Below are positions 52,825-62,282 of a stretch of 64,000 nt of DNA, piece by piece. The notes beneath the pieces are model-generated. The model was not told the DNA's origin, ran no database searches, and saw nothing but the letters and a program-made list of their open reading frames with translations. Position numbers and translations under genes: made by a program. The stretch's first letter is position 1, and each line of letters opens with the position of its first letter. The DNA is taken from NCBI RefSeq assembly GCF_002216855.1, contig NZ_CP022356.1, positions 186,001 to 250,000 of the forward strand, read 5' to 3'. The DNA comes from Paraphotobacterium marinum. Lineage in GTDB: Bacteria > Pseudomonadota > Gammaproteobacteria > Enterobacterales > Vibrionaceae.

Positions 52825-53793
52825 ATGTCTTCTAAAAAAACAAAAACAATTCCGATTTATATTTTGTGTTTACCTGGCTTGCAAATATTGGATATTGCGG
52901 GACCTATCCAAGCATTATCGGCATGTAATAAGGAAGAAAATCTTATCGATGATACTAAAAACGTTGAGTTAATTTATATTAGCACTTTATGTGAAATAAA
53001 AAGTAACCAAGAATTATTTTTATCTAACTTAAAACCCTTACCTAGTTTTATCAAAGATTCTGGAGTATTAATAGTTCCTGGAGTTTCAAATGTTGTCGAA
53101 AGTGAATCTTTTGATTTCGTTTCTAAATGGATTAAAGAAAATGCGAGTAATTTTAAGAAAATAGTATCCGTCTGTACAGGTGCTTTTTATTTAGGAAAAG
53201 CTGGTTTGCTTAATGGTAAAAGTTGTACGACACACCATAATAAAATTAAAACATTAGAAAACTACTACCCCTTAGCTAATGTCTATTCAGATAGAATTTT
53301 TATTGAGGATGATAATATTATTACATCAGCAGGTATTGCAGCTGGCATAGATGTGACTCTACATTTAATAGAAAGCATATTTGGATATAAATGTGCAGTT
53401 AATGTTGCAAATGATTTAGTTGTTTATATGAGACGCACCTCAAATGATAGACAGCTAAGTGAATGGTTTAAGTATCGTAATCATATTAACCCGCAGATAC
53501 ATAAAGTACAAAATTTAATCATGGATAATCCTGCTTATGATTGGACAGCTGATGAACTTGGAAATAAAATAGGGATGAGCCCCAGAAACTTAAATCGAGT
53601 ATTTAAAAACAAAACAGGTAATACGATACAAGAATACCATTATTCATTGAGAATTGAACTTGCAAAACGTTTTTTAGAAATGGAAAGATATTCAATAGAA
53701 ATAATTTCTGACAAAGTAGGGTTTAAAAGCGTGAAAACATTTCGTCGTACCTGGAAAAAAATAATGAAAGATTTACCATCTAATTACAATTAA
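52825..53793 (+). CDS. GlxA-family AraC-type regulator (second of two)
   Basis: The 322-residue protein shares the DJ-1/PfpI plus AraC architecture and much sequence with the gene before it (for example ILCLPGLQILDIAGPIQALSACN and AYDWTADELGNKIGMSPRNLNRVFKNKTGN), so the pair is a tandem duplication that has diverged. Unlike its neighbour it keeps the elbow Cys (SVCTGAFYLGKAGLL; codon at 53173-53175). It may sense a small aldehyde, amide or other metabolite, as GlxA-type regulators of choline or carnitine use do; this is inference. No catabolic gene is next to it. Confidence 0.85.
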   Translation: MSSKKTKTIPIYILCLPGLQILDIAGPIQALSACNKEENLIDDTKNVELIYISTLCEIKSNQELFLSNLKPLPSFIKDSGVLIVPGVSNVVESESFDFVSKWIKENASNFKKIVSVCTGAFYLGKAGLLNGKSCTTHHNKIKTLENYYPLANVYSDRIFIEDDNIITSAGIAAGIDVTLHLIESIFGYKCAVNVANDLVVYMRRTSNDRQLSEWFKYRNHINPQIHKVQNLIMDNPAYDWTADELGNKIGMSPRNLNRVFKNKTGNTIQEYHYSLRIELAKRFLEMERYSIEIISDKVGFKSVKTFRRTWKKIMKDLPSNYN

Positions 53794-54014
53794 TTGGCTG
53801 TAGTGTAATAATATTGAATCCCAATCTTGAAGTGTTTTTGTTATGAAAATTTTATTTGATACATGTATAAATCACTCTATCGCTTAACTCTTATATAGTT
53901 TTAACGAGAAAGAGTTATTAACCTGTATCAACAAATATATCTACTTTATAGCACACTTAAAGACTTATTAACTTTTGCCAGGATAGTTCTGTTCCAATTT
54001 TAGGAGCTTAAAAG

Positions 54015-54593
54015 TTAAATAAATTTAATCTGATGTAAAATAGATTCAGCATCATCATTACAAAAAATCTCAAATTGCAATTTAGGATTATCAGTATGAA
54101 ACAACTTCAGTTTAAGTGATTTTACAACTAACTCAATTTCTTGAGTATTACTTAATCTTGCAAAAATTTGATATGTATTTGTATTTAAGTTATATTTTTC
54201 GATAAGAATTTTAGCAAAATTCTTATCAAAATAGGTAAGATAATTTATTTTCATATCATGTCGGATTAATGAGGATATTATATTAGATTGTATTTTCGAC
54301 ATAGAAGTTTGTAAAATTGATTTATATCTAAAATGTTCAATACAAAAGTTCGTCAAGTCGTCAATTCTAATATAGTCTAAGTCAAATTTTTGAGATTGTA
54401 TAATGTCTTCAAAAGTTTTGTTTAATGTTTGACTTTTTAGGATTAAATTAATGATTCTCTGTGTCTCAATTTGAGTACAATTAAAGCCATAATGCTCAAA
54501 AGAAGAATAGATTGAAAAAGCAATAGCTTCATCAACTTTATTAAAAAAATCACTTATATTTATGGCAACACAGTTATTATTTTTACAGGACAT
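54015..54593 (-). CDS. Hypothetical protein (192 aa)
   Basis: I recognise no family. The product is soluble, with an N-terminal CKNNNC motif and mostly helical segments (FNKVDEAIAFSIYSSFEHYGFN, FEDIIQSQKFDLDYIRIDDLTNFCIEHF) and a C-terminal part that looks alpha/beta (YQIFARLSNTQEIELVVKSLKLKLFH). Four Cys are present. It stands between the GlxA pair and the dehydrogenase genes with no clear operon partner. A strong hairpin separates it from the dehydrogenase gene upstream. Confidence 0.6.
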   Translation of the reverse strand: MSCKNNNCVAINISDFFNKVDEAIAFSIYSSFEHYGFNCTQIETQRIINLILKSQTLNKTFEDIIQSQKFDLDYIRIDDLTNFCIEHFRYKSILQTSMSKIQSNIISSLIRHDMKINYLTYFDKNFAKILIEKYNLNTNTYQIFARLSNTQEIELVVKSLKLKLFHTDNPKLQFEIFCNDDAESILHQIKFI

Positions 54594-54646
54594 AATATCG
54601 AATTCTAAAAAATGATTTGGATACTTTATAAGAAACTTAGACTTTA

Positions 54647-54678
54647 ATAAAGAGACTTTTTTAAAAGTCTCTTTATTT
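54647..54678. terminator. Terminator-like hairpin downstream of the PQQ dehydrogenase
   Basis: AATAAAGAGACTTTT (54647-54661) pairs perfectly with AAAAGTCTCTTTATT (54664-54678): 15 base pairs with a two-base loop. It lies just after the dehydrogenase stop codon. Confidence 0.7.
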
Positions 54679-54686
54679 AATTTGAG

Positions 54687-56600
54687 TTAATCTTCTAATG
54701 CAAAGGCTACAACCTGATCACTTACACCTGTACCAGTAAGTATTGCATTCCCACCTGCAGTAAAGACCACATATTGTTTATTCTTATAACTGAAAATTGC
54801 AGGGTTTGATACTGCAGGAACATCGACTCTTGCTTTCCAAACAACATTTCCATTTTTTAAGTCAATGGCTCGAACATAACTATCCATAGATCCACCAATA
54901 AAAATCAAACCTGAAGCTGTGATGGCTGGAGCACCAATTGTAATTGACCCCCACTTTTCTGGTAAATAAAAGCCCATATATTGGATTGCTCCAAAGGGTT
55001 TTCTCCATAAAAGTTTACCAGTTGACATGTTATACGCAGATAGTTCTCCAAAAGGTGGTTTCCAACAGGGCATGCCAAAAGGATTCATGAAAAATGACAA
55101 CTGAACTCCATAGGGTGCTCCTTCTTGTGGGAAGAATCCTCCAGCAGCCTCGCTACCACTTGATTTAGTTAATTTATTATATTCTTCACGGGGAATCAGT
55201 TTTTGGATTTGGACAGTATTAGAGTTATTTGCCACGAAAATTTGATTTTCAGGATCAAATGCTCCACCTCCCCATTCGACTCCACCACCAGTTCCTGGGA
55301 AGGCTATAGAGCCTTCAAAACTTGGTGGAGTAAACCGTCCATCATACCTTAGAGTTTTAAATTTCTTTGAGCAATACCCTAAACTGACAATATCGGCTAG
55401 TTCCCAAACACCTGGAAACTTGTCATTTGTTGGCTTAGGTACAGATACAAATGGCTGTGTTTTGGACGCTTTTTCTCCAGGTACTGTACTAGGGGGGACC
55501 TCAAGTTCTTCAATAGGGTATACTGGTTTACCTGTGTAACGGTTTAGTACATACATAAAGCCTTGTTTTGTAGTTTGTACGAGAGCTGGGATTGTTTTGT
55601 TGTCTTTTTTTAAATCAATTAAGGTAGGAGCAGCGTTTGTATCATAGTCCCATAAATCATGATGAACTAATTGATAACTCCAAATTAATTCACCTGTTTT
55701 AATATCAAGTGCCGCAACGGAGGTTCCAAGTGGTAATGACTCTAGTCGGTCTCCGCCGTAAAAATTTGGGCTAGGGGAACTAATTGGCGCATATAAAATA
55801 CCTTTTTCAGGGTCAACAGACATGCTAGCCCAAACATTGGCCGTACCAGTATGCTTTGTTCCAGGTGGAATTGCAAAAAATTCCCATAGCTTTTCGCCAG
55901 TTTGACTATCTATCGCAAAAATCGTCCCAAGAGGTGCTTCTTGATAGGCCCAATCTTTACCCGCCCAGCCAATCACTAAAATATTTTTGTATACAGTAGG
56001 GGGTTGTAATAATGATAGTGGATATTTTAATGGAAGATTGTACCAGTCATTTATGTCCAGGACGCCTTCATTCGCAAAACCTTCACATTTTTTTCCAGTG
56101 TCAGCGTCCACAGCAAATAATTTTGCTTTCATAGTCCCTAAATAAACAATTTTTTGGCATGGAGTATCTTTTTTTATATTTTCAGATTCCCAATAGGCTA
56201 CCCCACGACTTTTCATTTCAGGTTGAGTTAGAGCTTCAAGCTGTTCCTCGGAATCGAAAATCCATTTTACCTTACCGGTATCCGGCTCAAGGGCAAAAAT
56301 TCTATAAAATGGAGTACCTAAATAAAGAGTATCATTAGCAAATATAGGTGTTGCTGACCAAGCTGACATTGGTACAGTTTTGCCATTTCTTATTAAAGTT
56401 CCATCTGATACATCTCCGGTTCTAACAGACCATGCTTCTTTGAGATTACTGACATTTTCAGGATTAATTTGTTTTAAAGGTGAATACTTAGTAGCTTCTA
56501 AATCACCATTAAATGTATCCCATTGATTATCAGAATTTGCAAAAGCATTGAAACCAACTAGCAAAACTGCATACAAAATGTGTTTTAAATAAAAAGTCAT
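54687..56600 (-). CDS. PQQ-dependent dehydrogenase, catalytic subunit (SldA/Gcd-like)
   Basis: The 637-residue periplasmic enzyme has a signal peptide (to about residue 22) and an eight-bladed PQQ propeller: blades with WNTFNGDLEATKYSPLKQIN, YLGTPFYRIFALEPDTGKVKW and FAVDADTGKKC, active-site region VHHDLWDYDTNAAPTLIDL, GGGVEWGGGAFDPENQ, and IGAPAITASGLIFIGGSMDSYVRAID. It oxidises glucose or a polyol at the outer face of the inner membrane and passes electrons to ubiquinone. It lacks the N-terminal membrane domain of GcdA; that part is a separate gene immediately upstream. PQQ synthesis genes are not in the window. Confidence 0.87.
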   Translation of the reverse strand: MTFYLKHILYAVLLVGFNAFANSDNQWDTFNGDLEATKYSPLKQINPENVSNLKEAWSVRTGDVSDGTLIRNGKTVPMSAWSATPIFANDTLYLGTPFYRIFALEPDTGKVKWIFDSEEQLEALTQPEMKSRGVAYWESENIKKDTPCQKIVYLGTMKAKLFAVDADTGKKCEGFANEGVLDINDWYNLPLKYPLSLLQPPTVYKNILVIGWAGKDWAYQEAPLGTIFAIDSQTGEKLWEFFAIPPGTKHTGTANVWASMSVDPEKGILYAPISSPSPNFYGGDRLESLPLGTSVAALDIKTGELIWSYQLVHHDLWDYDTNAAPTLIDLKKDNKTIPALVQTTKQGFMYVLNRYTGKPVYPIEELEVPPSTVPGEKASKTQPFVSVPKPTNDKFPGVWELADIVSLGYCSKKFKTLRYDGRFTPPSFEGSIAFPGTGGGVEWGGGAFDPENQIFVANNSNTVQIQKLIPREEYNKLTKSSGSEAAGGFFPQEGAPYGVQLSFFMNPFGMPCWKPPFGELSAYNMSTGKLLWRKPFGAIQYMGFYLPEKWGSITIGAPAITASGLIFIGGSMDSYVRAIDLKNGNVVWKARVDVPAVSNPAIFSYKNKQYVVFTAGGNAILTGTGVSDQVVAFALED

Positions 56601-56615
56601 AAAATTACCCTAAAT

Positions 56616-56927
56616 TCATTTTGAGGTTATAAATAACAAAAATGATATAACTAAAAGTATCAACGAAATCCAACTGTGAAGTAAAAACAGAGCAAATAAA
56701 CTACCCAAAAATATTAAAATTACGATAAATTTAATTAATTTAATAAAACTATGAAGGGATCTAAGTACGAAAATTAAAATAAATAAAAAGACTGTAGTAA
56801 CTATTACTAAAAGTGCTCCTAGAGTATAGGTTATAGGACCGTAAGGAATGAAATAATCATATAAAGTTGATATAAATGTTAAAAAGAGCAGCACCAGTGT
56901 AAAAGTATATGTTGATTTTTTAGCCAT
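56616..56927 (-). CDS. Small membrane subunit of the PQQ dehydrogenase (SldB-like)
   Basis: The ~103-residue protein has four predicted membrane helices (YTFTLVLLFLTFISTLYDYF, ITYTLGALLVIVTTVFLFILIFVL, FIKLIKFIVILIFLGSLFALFLL and a terminal helix). It ends 15 bases before the catalytic gene on the same strand. In Gluconobacter the hydrophobic SldB is encoded just before SldA and anchors it to the membrane and quinone pool. The start is uncertain: a TTG at 56942 adds five residues. Confidence 0.7.
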   Translation of the reverse strand: MAKKSTYTFTLVLLFLTFISTLYDYFIPYGPITYTLGALLVIVTTVFLFILIFVLRSLHSFIKLIKFIVILIFLGSLFALFLLHSWISLILLVISFLLFITSK

Positions 56928-57020
56928 TTCATTAACTATCAAGTTTATTTTTAAGTATTATAAGTATTACCTAGTTTTAAAAACTTGCAAATTTACTTCT
57001 TACTCTATGAAAGTGAACAA

Positions 57021-58169
57021 TTAATAACATATTTGATAGATCATTTTTTCTAAAATATTCAGTGTTGGTTTTATCATTGCCATGTCTAAAAATTCATTGG
57101 CTTGATGGGCCTGTTCTATAGAGCCAGGACCCATGACAATCGTTTCACATCCTAAAGTTGCAAGAAATGGAGCTTCGGTACAATAATTTACTGATTGAGA
57201 CTTATTTCCCGATAATTTTTCAGATAATAAAACTAGCTCTGAATCTGCGTGACCTGTAAAAGCAGGAATAGGTTCATGTAAGTTTATTACTCTAACACTA
57301 TTTGGATATTGGTTATTAATAGGCTTTATAGCATTAAATATCAAACACTCTAATTCTTTGATAGAAAGCCCAGGTATAGGTCGAATATCCATATGTAACT
57401 CACAACAGCCACAAATTCTATTTGCATTGTCACCACCATGAATATGTCCAAAATTTAAAGTAGGCTGTGGCACACAAAAGTGAGGATTATTGTACTTTTC
57501 AGCTAAATCCATTTTTAATTGAATTAAATTTGCTATCACTTTGTGCATAACTTCTATAGCATTTAAACCTTTTCCTGGTTCTGAGCTGTGTCCTGATTTC
57601 CCAATTACTTTTAGGGCTACAGAGAGGTGTCCTTTATGCATGTAGATTGGTTTCATGTTTGTCGGTTCACCAATAATGCAGAATTTTGGTTTTAAGTTGG
57701 AATCTTTTGCAATTTCGCGTGCACCAGCCATTGTTGTTTCTTCATCGGCAGTTGCTAAAATAATTAATGGTTGTTTTTGTGATTTATTTTCTTGATCAAT
57801 TTTATTTATTGATTGGATAATAAAGGCAAAAAAACCTTTCATATCAATACTACCTAGCCCAAAAAGTTTATTATCTTTTTCAATTAATTTAAAAGGGTCA
57901 GTTGACCATAAATGTTCATCATATGAGACCGTGTCTGTATGTCCGGCAAGCATTAGCCCTCCCGAGCCAGATCCTCTTTTAGCGATTAGATTGTATTTAT
58001 CCTTTTCAGTTTTCAAGGGATTAATCTGGCAGTCAAAACCTAAATCATTTAGCCAATTTGCAAGTAAATTAACAATACTTAAATTAGATTGATTAATTTG
58101 ACCTGTTAAACCACTTATCGATGGAGTGGAAATAAGATTTTTATACATTTCCAGAAAGTTTTTTTTCAT
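57021..58169 (-). CDS. argE: Acetylornithine deacetylase
   Basis: The 382-residue M20-family metallohydrolase has LAGHTDTVSYDEH (metal ligands His77 and catalytic Asp79), GLGSIDMKGFFAF (bridging Asp, ~111), ATADEETT (general-base Glu and metal Glu, ~143-144), the dimerisation domain, and a late metal His in SIEQAHQANEF. It hydrolyses N-acetylornithine to ornithine, the linear route of arginine synthesis. It is divergent from argC across a 96-base promoter region holding tandem ARG boxes, which is the classic gammaproteobacterial argE/argC layout. Confidence 0.93.
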   Translation of the reverse strand: MKKNFLEMYKNLISTPSISGLTGQINQSNLSIVNLLANWLNDLGFDCQINPLKTEKDKYNLIAKRGSGSGGLMLAGHTDTVSYDEHLWSTDPFKLIEKDNKLFGLGSIDMKGFFAFIIQSINKIDQENKSQKQPLIILATADEETTMAGAREIAKDSNLKPKFCIIGEPTNMKPIYMHKGHLSVALKVIGKSGHSSEPGKGLNAIEVMHKVIANLIQLKMDLAEKYNNPHFCVPQPTLNFGHIHGGDNANRICGCCELHMDIRPIPGLSIKELECLIFNAIKPINNQYPNSVRVINLHEPIPAFTGHADSELVLLSEKLSGNKSQSVNYCTEAPFLATLGCETIVMGPGSIEQAHQANEFLDMAMIKPTLNILEKMIYQICY

Positions 58170-58174
58170 AATCG

Positions 58175-58213
58175 ATTGAATAAATAATTAAATATATTGC
58201 ATAAAAATATAAA
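58175..58213. promoter_or_regulatory. Tandem ARG boxes for ArgR between argE and argC
   Basis: Two ARG-box-like half-site pairs occur: TGAAT-AAAT-AATTA (58177-58190) and TGCAT-AAAA-ATATA (58198-58211). They start exactly 21 bases apart, the spacing of 18-bp ARG boxes with a 3-bp gap that the ArgR hexamer binds. Each second half is imperfect against ATTCA/ATNNA, so binding is probable and not proven. It would repress both divergent promoters in arginine. Confidence 0.6.
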
Positions 58214-58265
58214 ACAATTTATATTGCAGATCAATAGAAATTATTATTAAAATGAATGAGGTACT

Positions 58266-59273
58266 ATGAAAAAAGTCGCAATTATTGGGGCCAGTGGTTA
58301 TAGTGGAATAGAGTTAACAAAATTAATCAAACAACATCCATATCTGGAGATAAGTGGGCTTTTTGTATCTGAGACTAGCACAGACAAATATAAGAACATT
58401 AATGAACTTTACCCTGAAGTTATTGGGACTATTGATTACATATTAAAACCACTGATAGCTCATGAATTTGATTTTATAAATGATAATTGTGATTATGTAT
58501 GTTTATGCACAGATCATTTTGTTAGTCTAAATCTTGCAAAAAAGTTTTTATCAATGGACAAAGTAGTCGTTGATTTGTCAGGTGCTTTTCGATTAGAAAA
58601 TAAAGAGTATTATGAAAAATATTATGGTTTTATGCATAATCATTCAGATTTACTTGACTTTGCCGATTATGGTTTAGCCGAGTGGAATAAAAACTCTATT
58701 TCTTCATCAAAATTAATTGCAGTCCCTGGTTGTTATCCTACTGCTGCTTTGATGGCATTAAAACCTTTAAAAAAGTGTGGCCTAATTGAAGAAAACAATA
58801 AAATAATTGTGAATGCAGTATCGGGTATTTCTGGCGCTGGGAGAAAAGCAACCTTGAACAATAGTTTTTGCGAAGTTTCTTTAAAGCCATATGGATTGTT
58901 CACTCACAGACATACACCAGAAATCAATCAATATTTAGGTATAGATGTTTTATTTACACCTCATGTTGGAAATTTTAAGAGAGGTATTCTAGAAACGATT
59001 TATGTTGAATTAAATGAATGGGTAACCACTGAACAAATTGAGGATTCATTTAAATATTATCAAAATATGCATTTGGTTAGAGTATTAAATAAAAGATTAC
59101 CAACAATAGATGGCGTTGTTGGAACGCCTTTTGTTGATATTGGTTGGGAATCTCAGGGAAATCAATTGATTATTGTGGTTGCAATTGATAACTTGCTTAA
59201 GGGAGCCGCATCTCAAGCTGTTCAATGCATGAATTTAAATTGTGGTCTACCAAGTGAACATGGATTGCTTTAA
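58266..59273 (+). CDS. argC: N-acetyl-gamma-glutamyl-phosphate reductase
   Basis: The 335-residue enzyme has the NADPH motif GASGYSGIELTKLI (residues 8-21) and the catalytic Cys156 in VPGCYPTA, with LSGAFRLE and the later HRHTPEI stretch carrying the acid/base His. It reduces N-acetyl-glutamyl phosphate to the semialdehyde, the third step of arginine synthesis. It is first in the argCBFGH(A) operon, with its promoter region between it and argE. argB starts 15 bases after it. Confidence 0.95.
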   Translation: MKKVAIIGASGYSGIELTKLIKQHPYLEISGLFVSETSTDKYKNINELYPEVIGTIDYILKPLIAHEFDFINDNCDYVCLCTDHFVSLNLAKKFLSMDKVVVDLSGAFRLENKEYYEKYYGFMHNHSDLLDFADYGLAEWNKNSISSSKLIAVPGCYPTAALMALKPLKKCGLIEENNKIIVNAVSGISGAGRKATLNNSFCEVSLKPYGLFTHRHTPEINQYLGIDVLFTPHVGNFKRGILETIYVELNEWVTTEQIEDSFKYYQNMHLVRVLNKRLPTIDGVVGTPFVDIGWESQGNQLIIVVAIDNLLKGAASQAVQCMNLNCGLPSEHGLL

Positions 59274-59288
59274 AAGGATTTTAAAATA

Positions 59289-60077
59289 ATGGAAGACAAT
59301 GATACTCAAAAACCAATCATTATTAAAATTGGTGGTTCAATACTTAAAAACCCTAATGCTTTAGACTCGTTATTTTCATTTATAAATAAAAACAAACAAT
59401 TTAATTGGCTAATTGTTCATGGTGGAGGTAATGTCGTTGATAGTTGGCTTAATAAAATGGGATATATTTCAAAAAAGCATGACGGTTTGAGAATAAGCTC
59501 TAAAGAAGAAATGCCAATAATAGTTGGAGCTTTGGCTGGATATGCCAATAAAAAAATCATGAAAAGTGCTATTAAGTTTGATCTTAGACCAATTGGTTTA
59601 TCTTTATTTGAAGCAGGCATTAATGTTAAACAAAAAAATGACGCTTTAAAACAAACTGGTTTTTGTGACAGCACCAGTGAACCTTTACTTTTAACACATT
59701 TAACCACATCAGGATATATCCCAATTATTTGTTCCATTGGCTTTTCCCAAATGGGTGAATGGTTTAATGTCAATGCCGATGAAGCTGCTACTGCAATTGC
59801 TAAATCGACAAATGGAAAAATAGTCTTTCTTACAGATGTATCTGGAGTTTTAGATCAACACCAAACACTGATTCAAAAATTAAATGAAGATAAAATTAAT
59901 GATCTCGTCAACAAAGAGATTATAAAAGATGGGATGACTGTTAAAGTTAAAGAAGCTTTAAAGGCATCTAAAGTGCTGAAAGATGGAGTTTATATTACAG
60001 GTTGGCAGATACTAAAAAATGCTGATTTATCGTTTAGTGATATGAATCAATTGGGAACATTAGTATCGGAATTTTAG
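59289..60077 (+). CDS. argB: Acetylglutamate kinase
   Basis: The 262-residue amino-acid kinase has IIIKIGGSIL (Lys8-type phosphate-binding residue) and VHGGGNVVDSWL (glycine loop), NVNADEAATAIA and KDGMTVKVKEALKA near the C terminus. It phosphorylates N-acetylglutamate, the second step. The short length and E. coli-like sequence fit the arginine-insensitive class, with control exerted earlier, at N-acetylglutamate synthase. It is 7 bases before argF, indicating translational coupling. Confidence 0.94.
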   Translation: MEDNDTQKPIIIKIGGSILKNPNALDSLFSFINKNKQFNWLIVHGGGNVVDSWLNKMGYISKKHDGLRISSKEEMPIIVGALAGYANKKIMKSAIKFDLRPIGLSLFEAGINVKQKNDALKQTGFCDSTSEPLLLTHLTTSGYIPIICSIGFSQMGEWFNVNADEAATAIAKSTNGKIVFLTDVSGVLDQHQTLIQKLNEDKINDLVNKEIIKDGMTVKVKEALKASKVLKDGVYITGWQILKNADLSFSDMNQLGTLVSEF

Positions 60078-60084
60078 GTGAAAA

Positions 60085-60996
60085 ATGAAACATTTTATAA
60101 CGGGTTTAGAACTAACAAAAAATGAAGTAAGAAATATATTTGATTTAATTGAAGATATAAAAACAAACCCTATTCTGTATAGTCAATCTCTTAAAGGCAA
60201 GTCAATTGTTACCTTATATGAAAAAGAAAGCTTAAGAACTCGCTTGTCATTTGATATAGGTATAAACAAACTTGGGGGACATGCAGTATATCTTGATAAT
60301 CAAAATGGAGTGATAGGCAAAAGAGAATCAGTTAAAGACTTTGCATTAAATATATCGACCTGGGCTGATTGTATTGTAGCTCGTGTGAATCAAAATGATA
60401 CTTTAGTGACGTTATCAGAACATTCTTCAGTACCGGTTATTAATAGTTTATGTAATTTATACCACCCTTGCCAAGCATTAGCAGATTTTATGACACTCAA
60501 AGAAACCTTTGGTAGATTAGATGGATTAAAGCTTACTTATTTAGGCGAAGGGAATAATGTTTCTCATTCGCTTATGCTTTTGAGTGCAATGTTTGGCGTG
60601 AATTTCTATGCAATTACACCAAAAAACAAAGAACCTAATAAAACGGTTTTTGAAAAATCAAAAGATTTAGCTTCAAAACATAATTCTTCTATTCAATTAT
60701 CAAATGATATTTTGGACAGTAAAGATAGTGATGTACTGTATTCAGATTCTTGGGTTTCAATGGGTGATAATACAACTTTGGAGGATGCCAAAACACTGTA
60801 TCAAAGTTATCAAGTAAATCAAAAATTAGTTAACTTTTCAAAAGCGAGTGCGGTTCTTCATTGTCAACCAGCCCATAGAGGCTATGAAATTACTTCTGAG
60901 GTTATCGATGGAAACAAATCAAAAGTCTTGCAGCAAGCTAAAAATAGATTATATGCACAAAATGCACTCTTACTTAAATTAATTGGAAAAATTTAA
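60085..60996 (+). CDS. argF: Ornithine carbamoyltransferase
   Basis: The 303-residue enzyme has SLRTRLSFD (carbamoyl-phosphate site, the S-x-R-T-R motif, ~residues 50-58), YHPCQALADFMT (~126-137) and the ornithine site HCQPAHRG (~263-270). The Gln in HCQPAHR replaces the Leu of the usual HCLP motif; this is known in the Shewanella-type ornithine transcarbamylases and gives no reason to doubt the function. It makes citrulline from ornithine and carbamoyl phosphate. carAB is not in the window. It ends 25 bases before argG. Confidence 0.92.
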   Translation: MKHFITGLELTKNEVRNIFDLIEDIKTNPILYSQSLKGKSIVTLYEKESLRTRLSFDIGINKLGGHAVYLDNQNGVIGKRESVKDFALNISTWADCIVARVNQNDTLVTLSEHSSVPVINSLCNLYHPCQALADFMTLKETFGRLDGLKLTYLGEGNNVSHSLMLLSAMFGVNFYAITPKNKEPNKTVFEKSKDLASKHNSSIQLSNDILDSKDSDVLYSDSWVSMGDNTTLEDAKTLYQSYQVNQKLVNFSKASAVLHCQPAHRGYEITSEVIDGNKSKVLQQAKNRLYAQNALLLKLIGKI

Positions 60997-61021
60997 ATAA
61001 AAATGAATTAGGAAAATAAAC

Positions 61022-62242
61022 ATGAGAATCGAACGTAAAAAAGTTAAAAAAATAGTTTTAGCTTATTCAGGTGGTTTAGATACTTCAGCAATTATTCCTT
61101 GGTTAAAGGAAAATTACGATGCACAGGTAATTGCATTTGTTGCAGATGTAGGTCAAGGTACAAGCGAACTAGAGGGCATTGAAAAAAAAGCTTTAAACTC
61201 AGGAGCCTCAGAATGTTTTATCGCTGATTTAAAAGAGGATATGGTTAAAAACTATATTTATCCCACATTAAAAACAGGAGCTATTTACGAAGGAAACTAT
61301 TTACTAGGAACTTCAATGGCAAGACCTATCATAGCAAAGGCTCAAGTTGAGCTTGCAAAAAACATTGGTGCAGACGCATTAGCACATGGTTGTACAGGAA
61401 AGGGTAATGATCAAGTTAGGTTTGAGAGCTGTTATGCAGCTTTGGCACCAAACATGCAAGTGATAGCGCCATGGAGAGAGTGGCATTTATCATCAAGAGA
61501 ATCTTTATTAAGTTTTTTATCAGAAAGAAAAATACCTTGCTCAGCTTCTCTAAAAAAAATTTACAGTAGGGATGCTAATGTTTGGCATGTTTCTCATGAA
61601 GGTGGTGAATTAGAAGATCCTTGGAATGAGCCATCAAATGATGTATGGATGTGGACTAACTCTTTAGAAAATGCTCCTGATAAATCTGAATTGGTTCATC
61701 TTAGTTTAAGTAAAGGTGAGATTATTGCTATTAATAATCAGTCCTTTTCCCCTTATGAAGCTTTAATCTTTTTAAATAAAATTGCAGCAAAACACGGTAT
61801 AGGTAGGGTTGATATTGTAGAAAATAGGTTAGTAGGCATGAAATCAAGAGGTTGTTATGAAACACCAGGTGGTACTCTCATGGTGAAAGCATTACAAGCA
61901 CTCGATGAATTGGTTCTGGACAAGAAGTCAAGAAAGTGGAAAGAGACTATAGCGACCGAATTTGCCCAGCTTATATATGATGGCTGCTGGTTTACGCCAA
62001 TGACAGCTTCTCTTTTGGCTGCGGCAAATGTTCTTTCTGAAAAAGTAACTGGCGAGGTTGTGTTAAAACTTTATAAAGGTAACGTTATTGCAATTCAGAA
62101 AAAATCACCATTTAGTCTTTACAATGAAGATTTTGCAACTTTTGGTGAAGATGAAGTCTACAACCAAAGTCATGCAGAAGGTTTTATTCGTTTATTTTCT
62201 TTACCGAGCAGGATCTCGGCCTTAAATGAAAATAACGATTAG
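61022..62242 (+). CDS. argG: Argininosuccinate synthase
   Basis: The 406-residue enzyme has the ATP pyrophosphatase P-loop [15 protein letters not shown] (residues 14-28), the [11 protein letters not shown] stretch (~115-125) and the substrate region [22 protein letters not shown]. It joins citrulline and aspartate with ATP. Its length and sequence match the short type 1 ArgG of bacteria such as Vibrio. It is in the argCBFGH operon; the ArgH reading frame begins 40 bases later. Confidence 0.95.
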   Translation: MRIERKKVKKIVLAYSGGLDTSAIIPWLKENYDAQVIAFVADVGQGTSELEGIEKKALNSGASECFIADLKEDMVKNYIYPTLKTGAIYEGNYLLGTSMARPIIAKAQVELAKNIGADALAHGCTGKGNDQVRFESCYAALAPNMQVIAPWREWHLSSRESLLSFLSERKIPCSASLKKIYSRDANVWHVSHEGGELEDPWNEPSNDVWMWTNSLENAPDKSELVHLSLSKGEIIAINNQSFSPYEALIFLNKIAAKHGIGRVDIVENRLVGMKSRGCYETPGGTLMVKALQALDELVLDKKSRKWKETIATEFAQLIYDGCWFTPMTASLLAAANVLSEKVTGEVVLKLYKGNVIAIQKKSPFSLYNEDFATFGEDEVYNQSHAEGFIRLFSLPSRISALNENND

Positions 62243-62282
62243 ATTATATTTAAACAAATTTTGATATTGATTAGGTGGAAAT

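Noticed and set aside
60085-60996. HCQPAHR motif as an altered ArgF active site
   Set aside because: The Gln variant is shared by Shewanella-type ornithine carbamoyltransferases, as recalled from their sequences, so it is not unusual.
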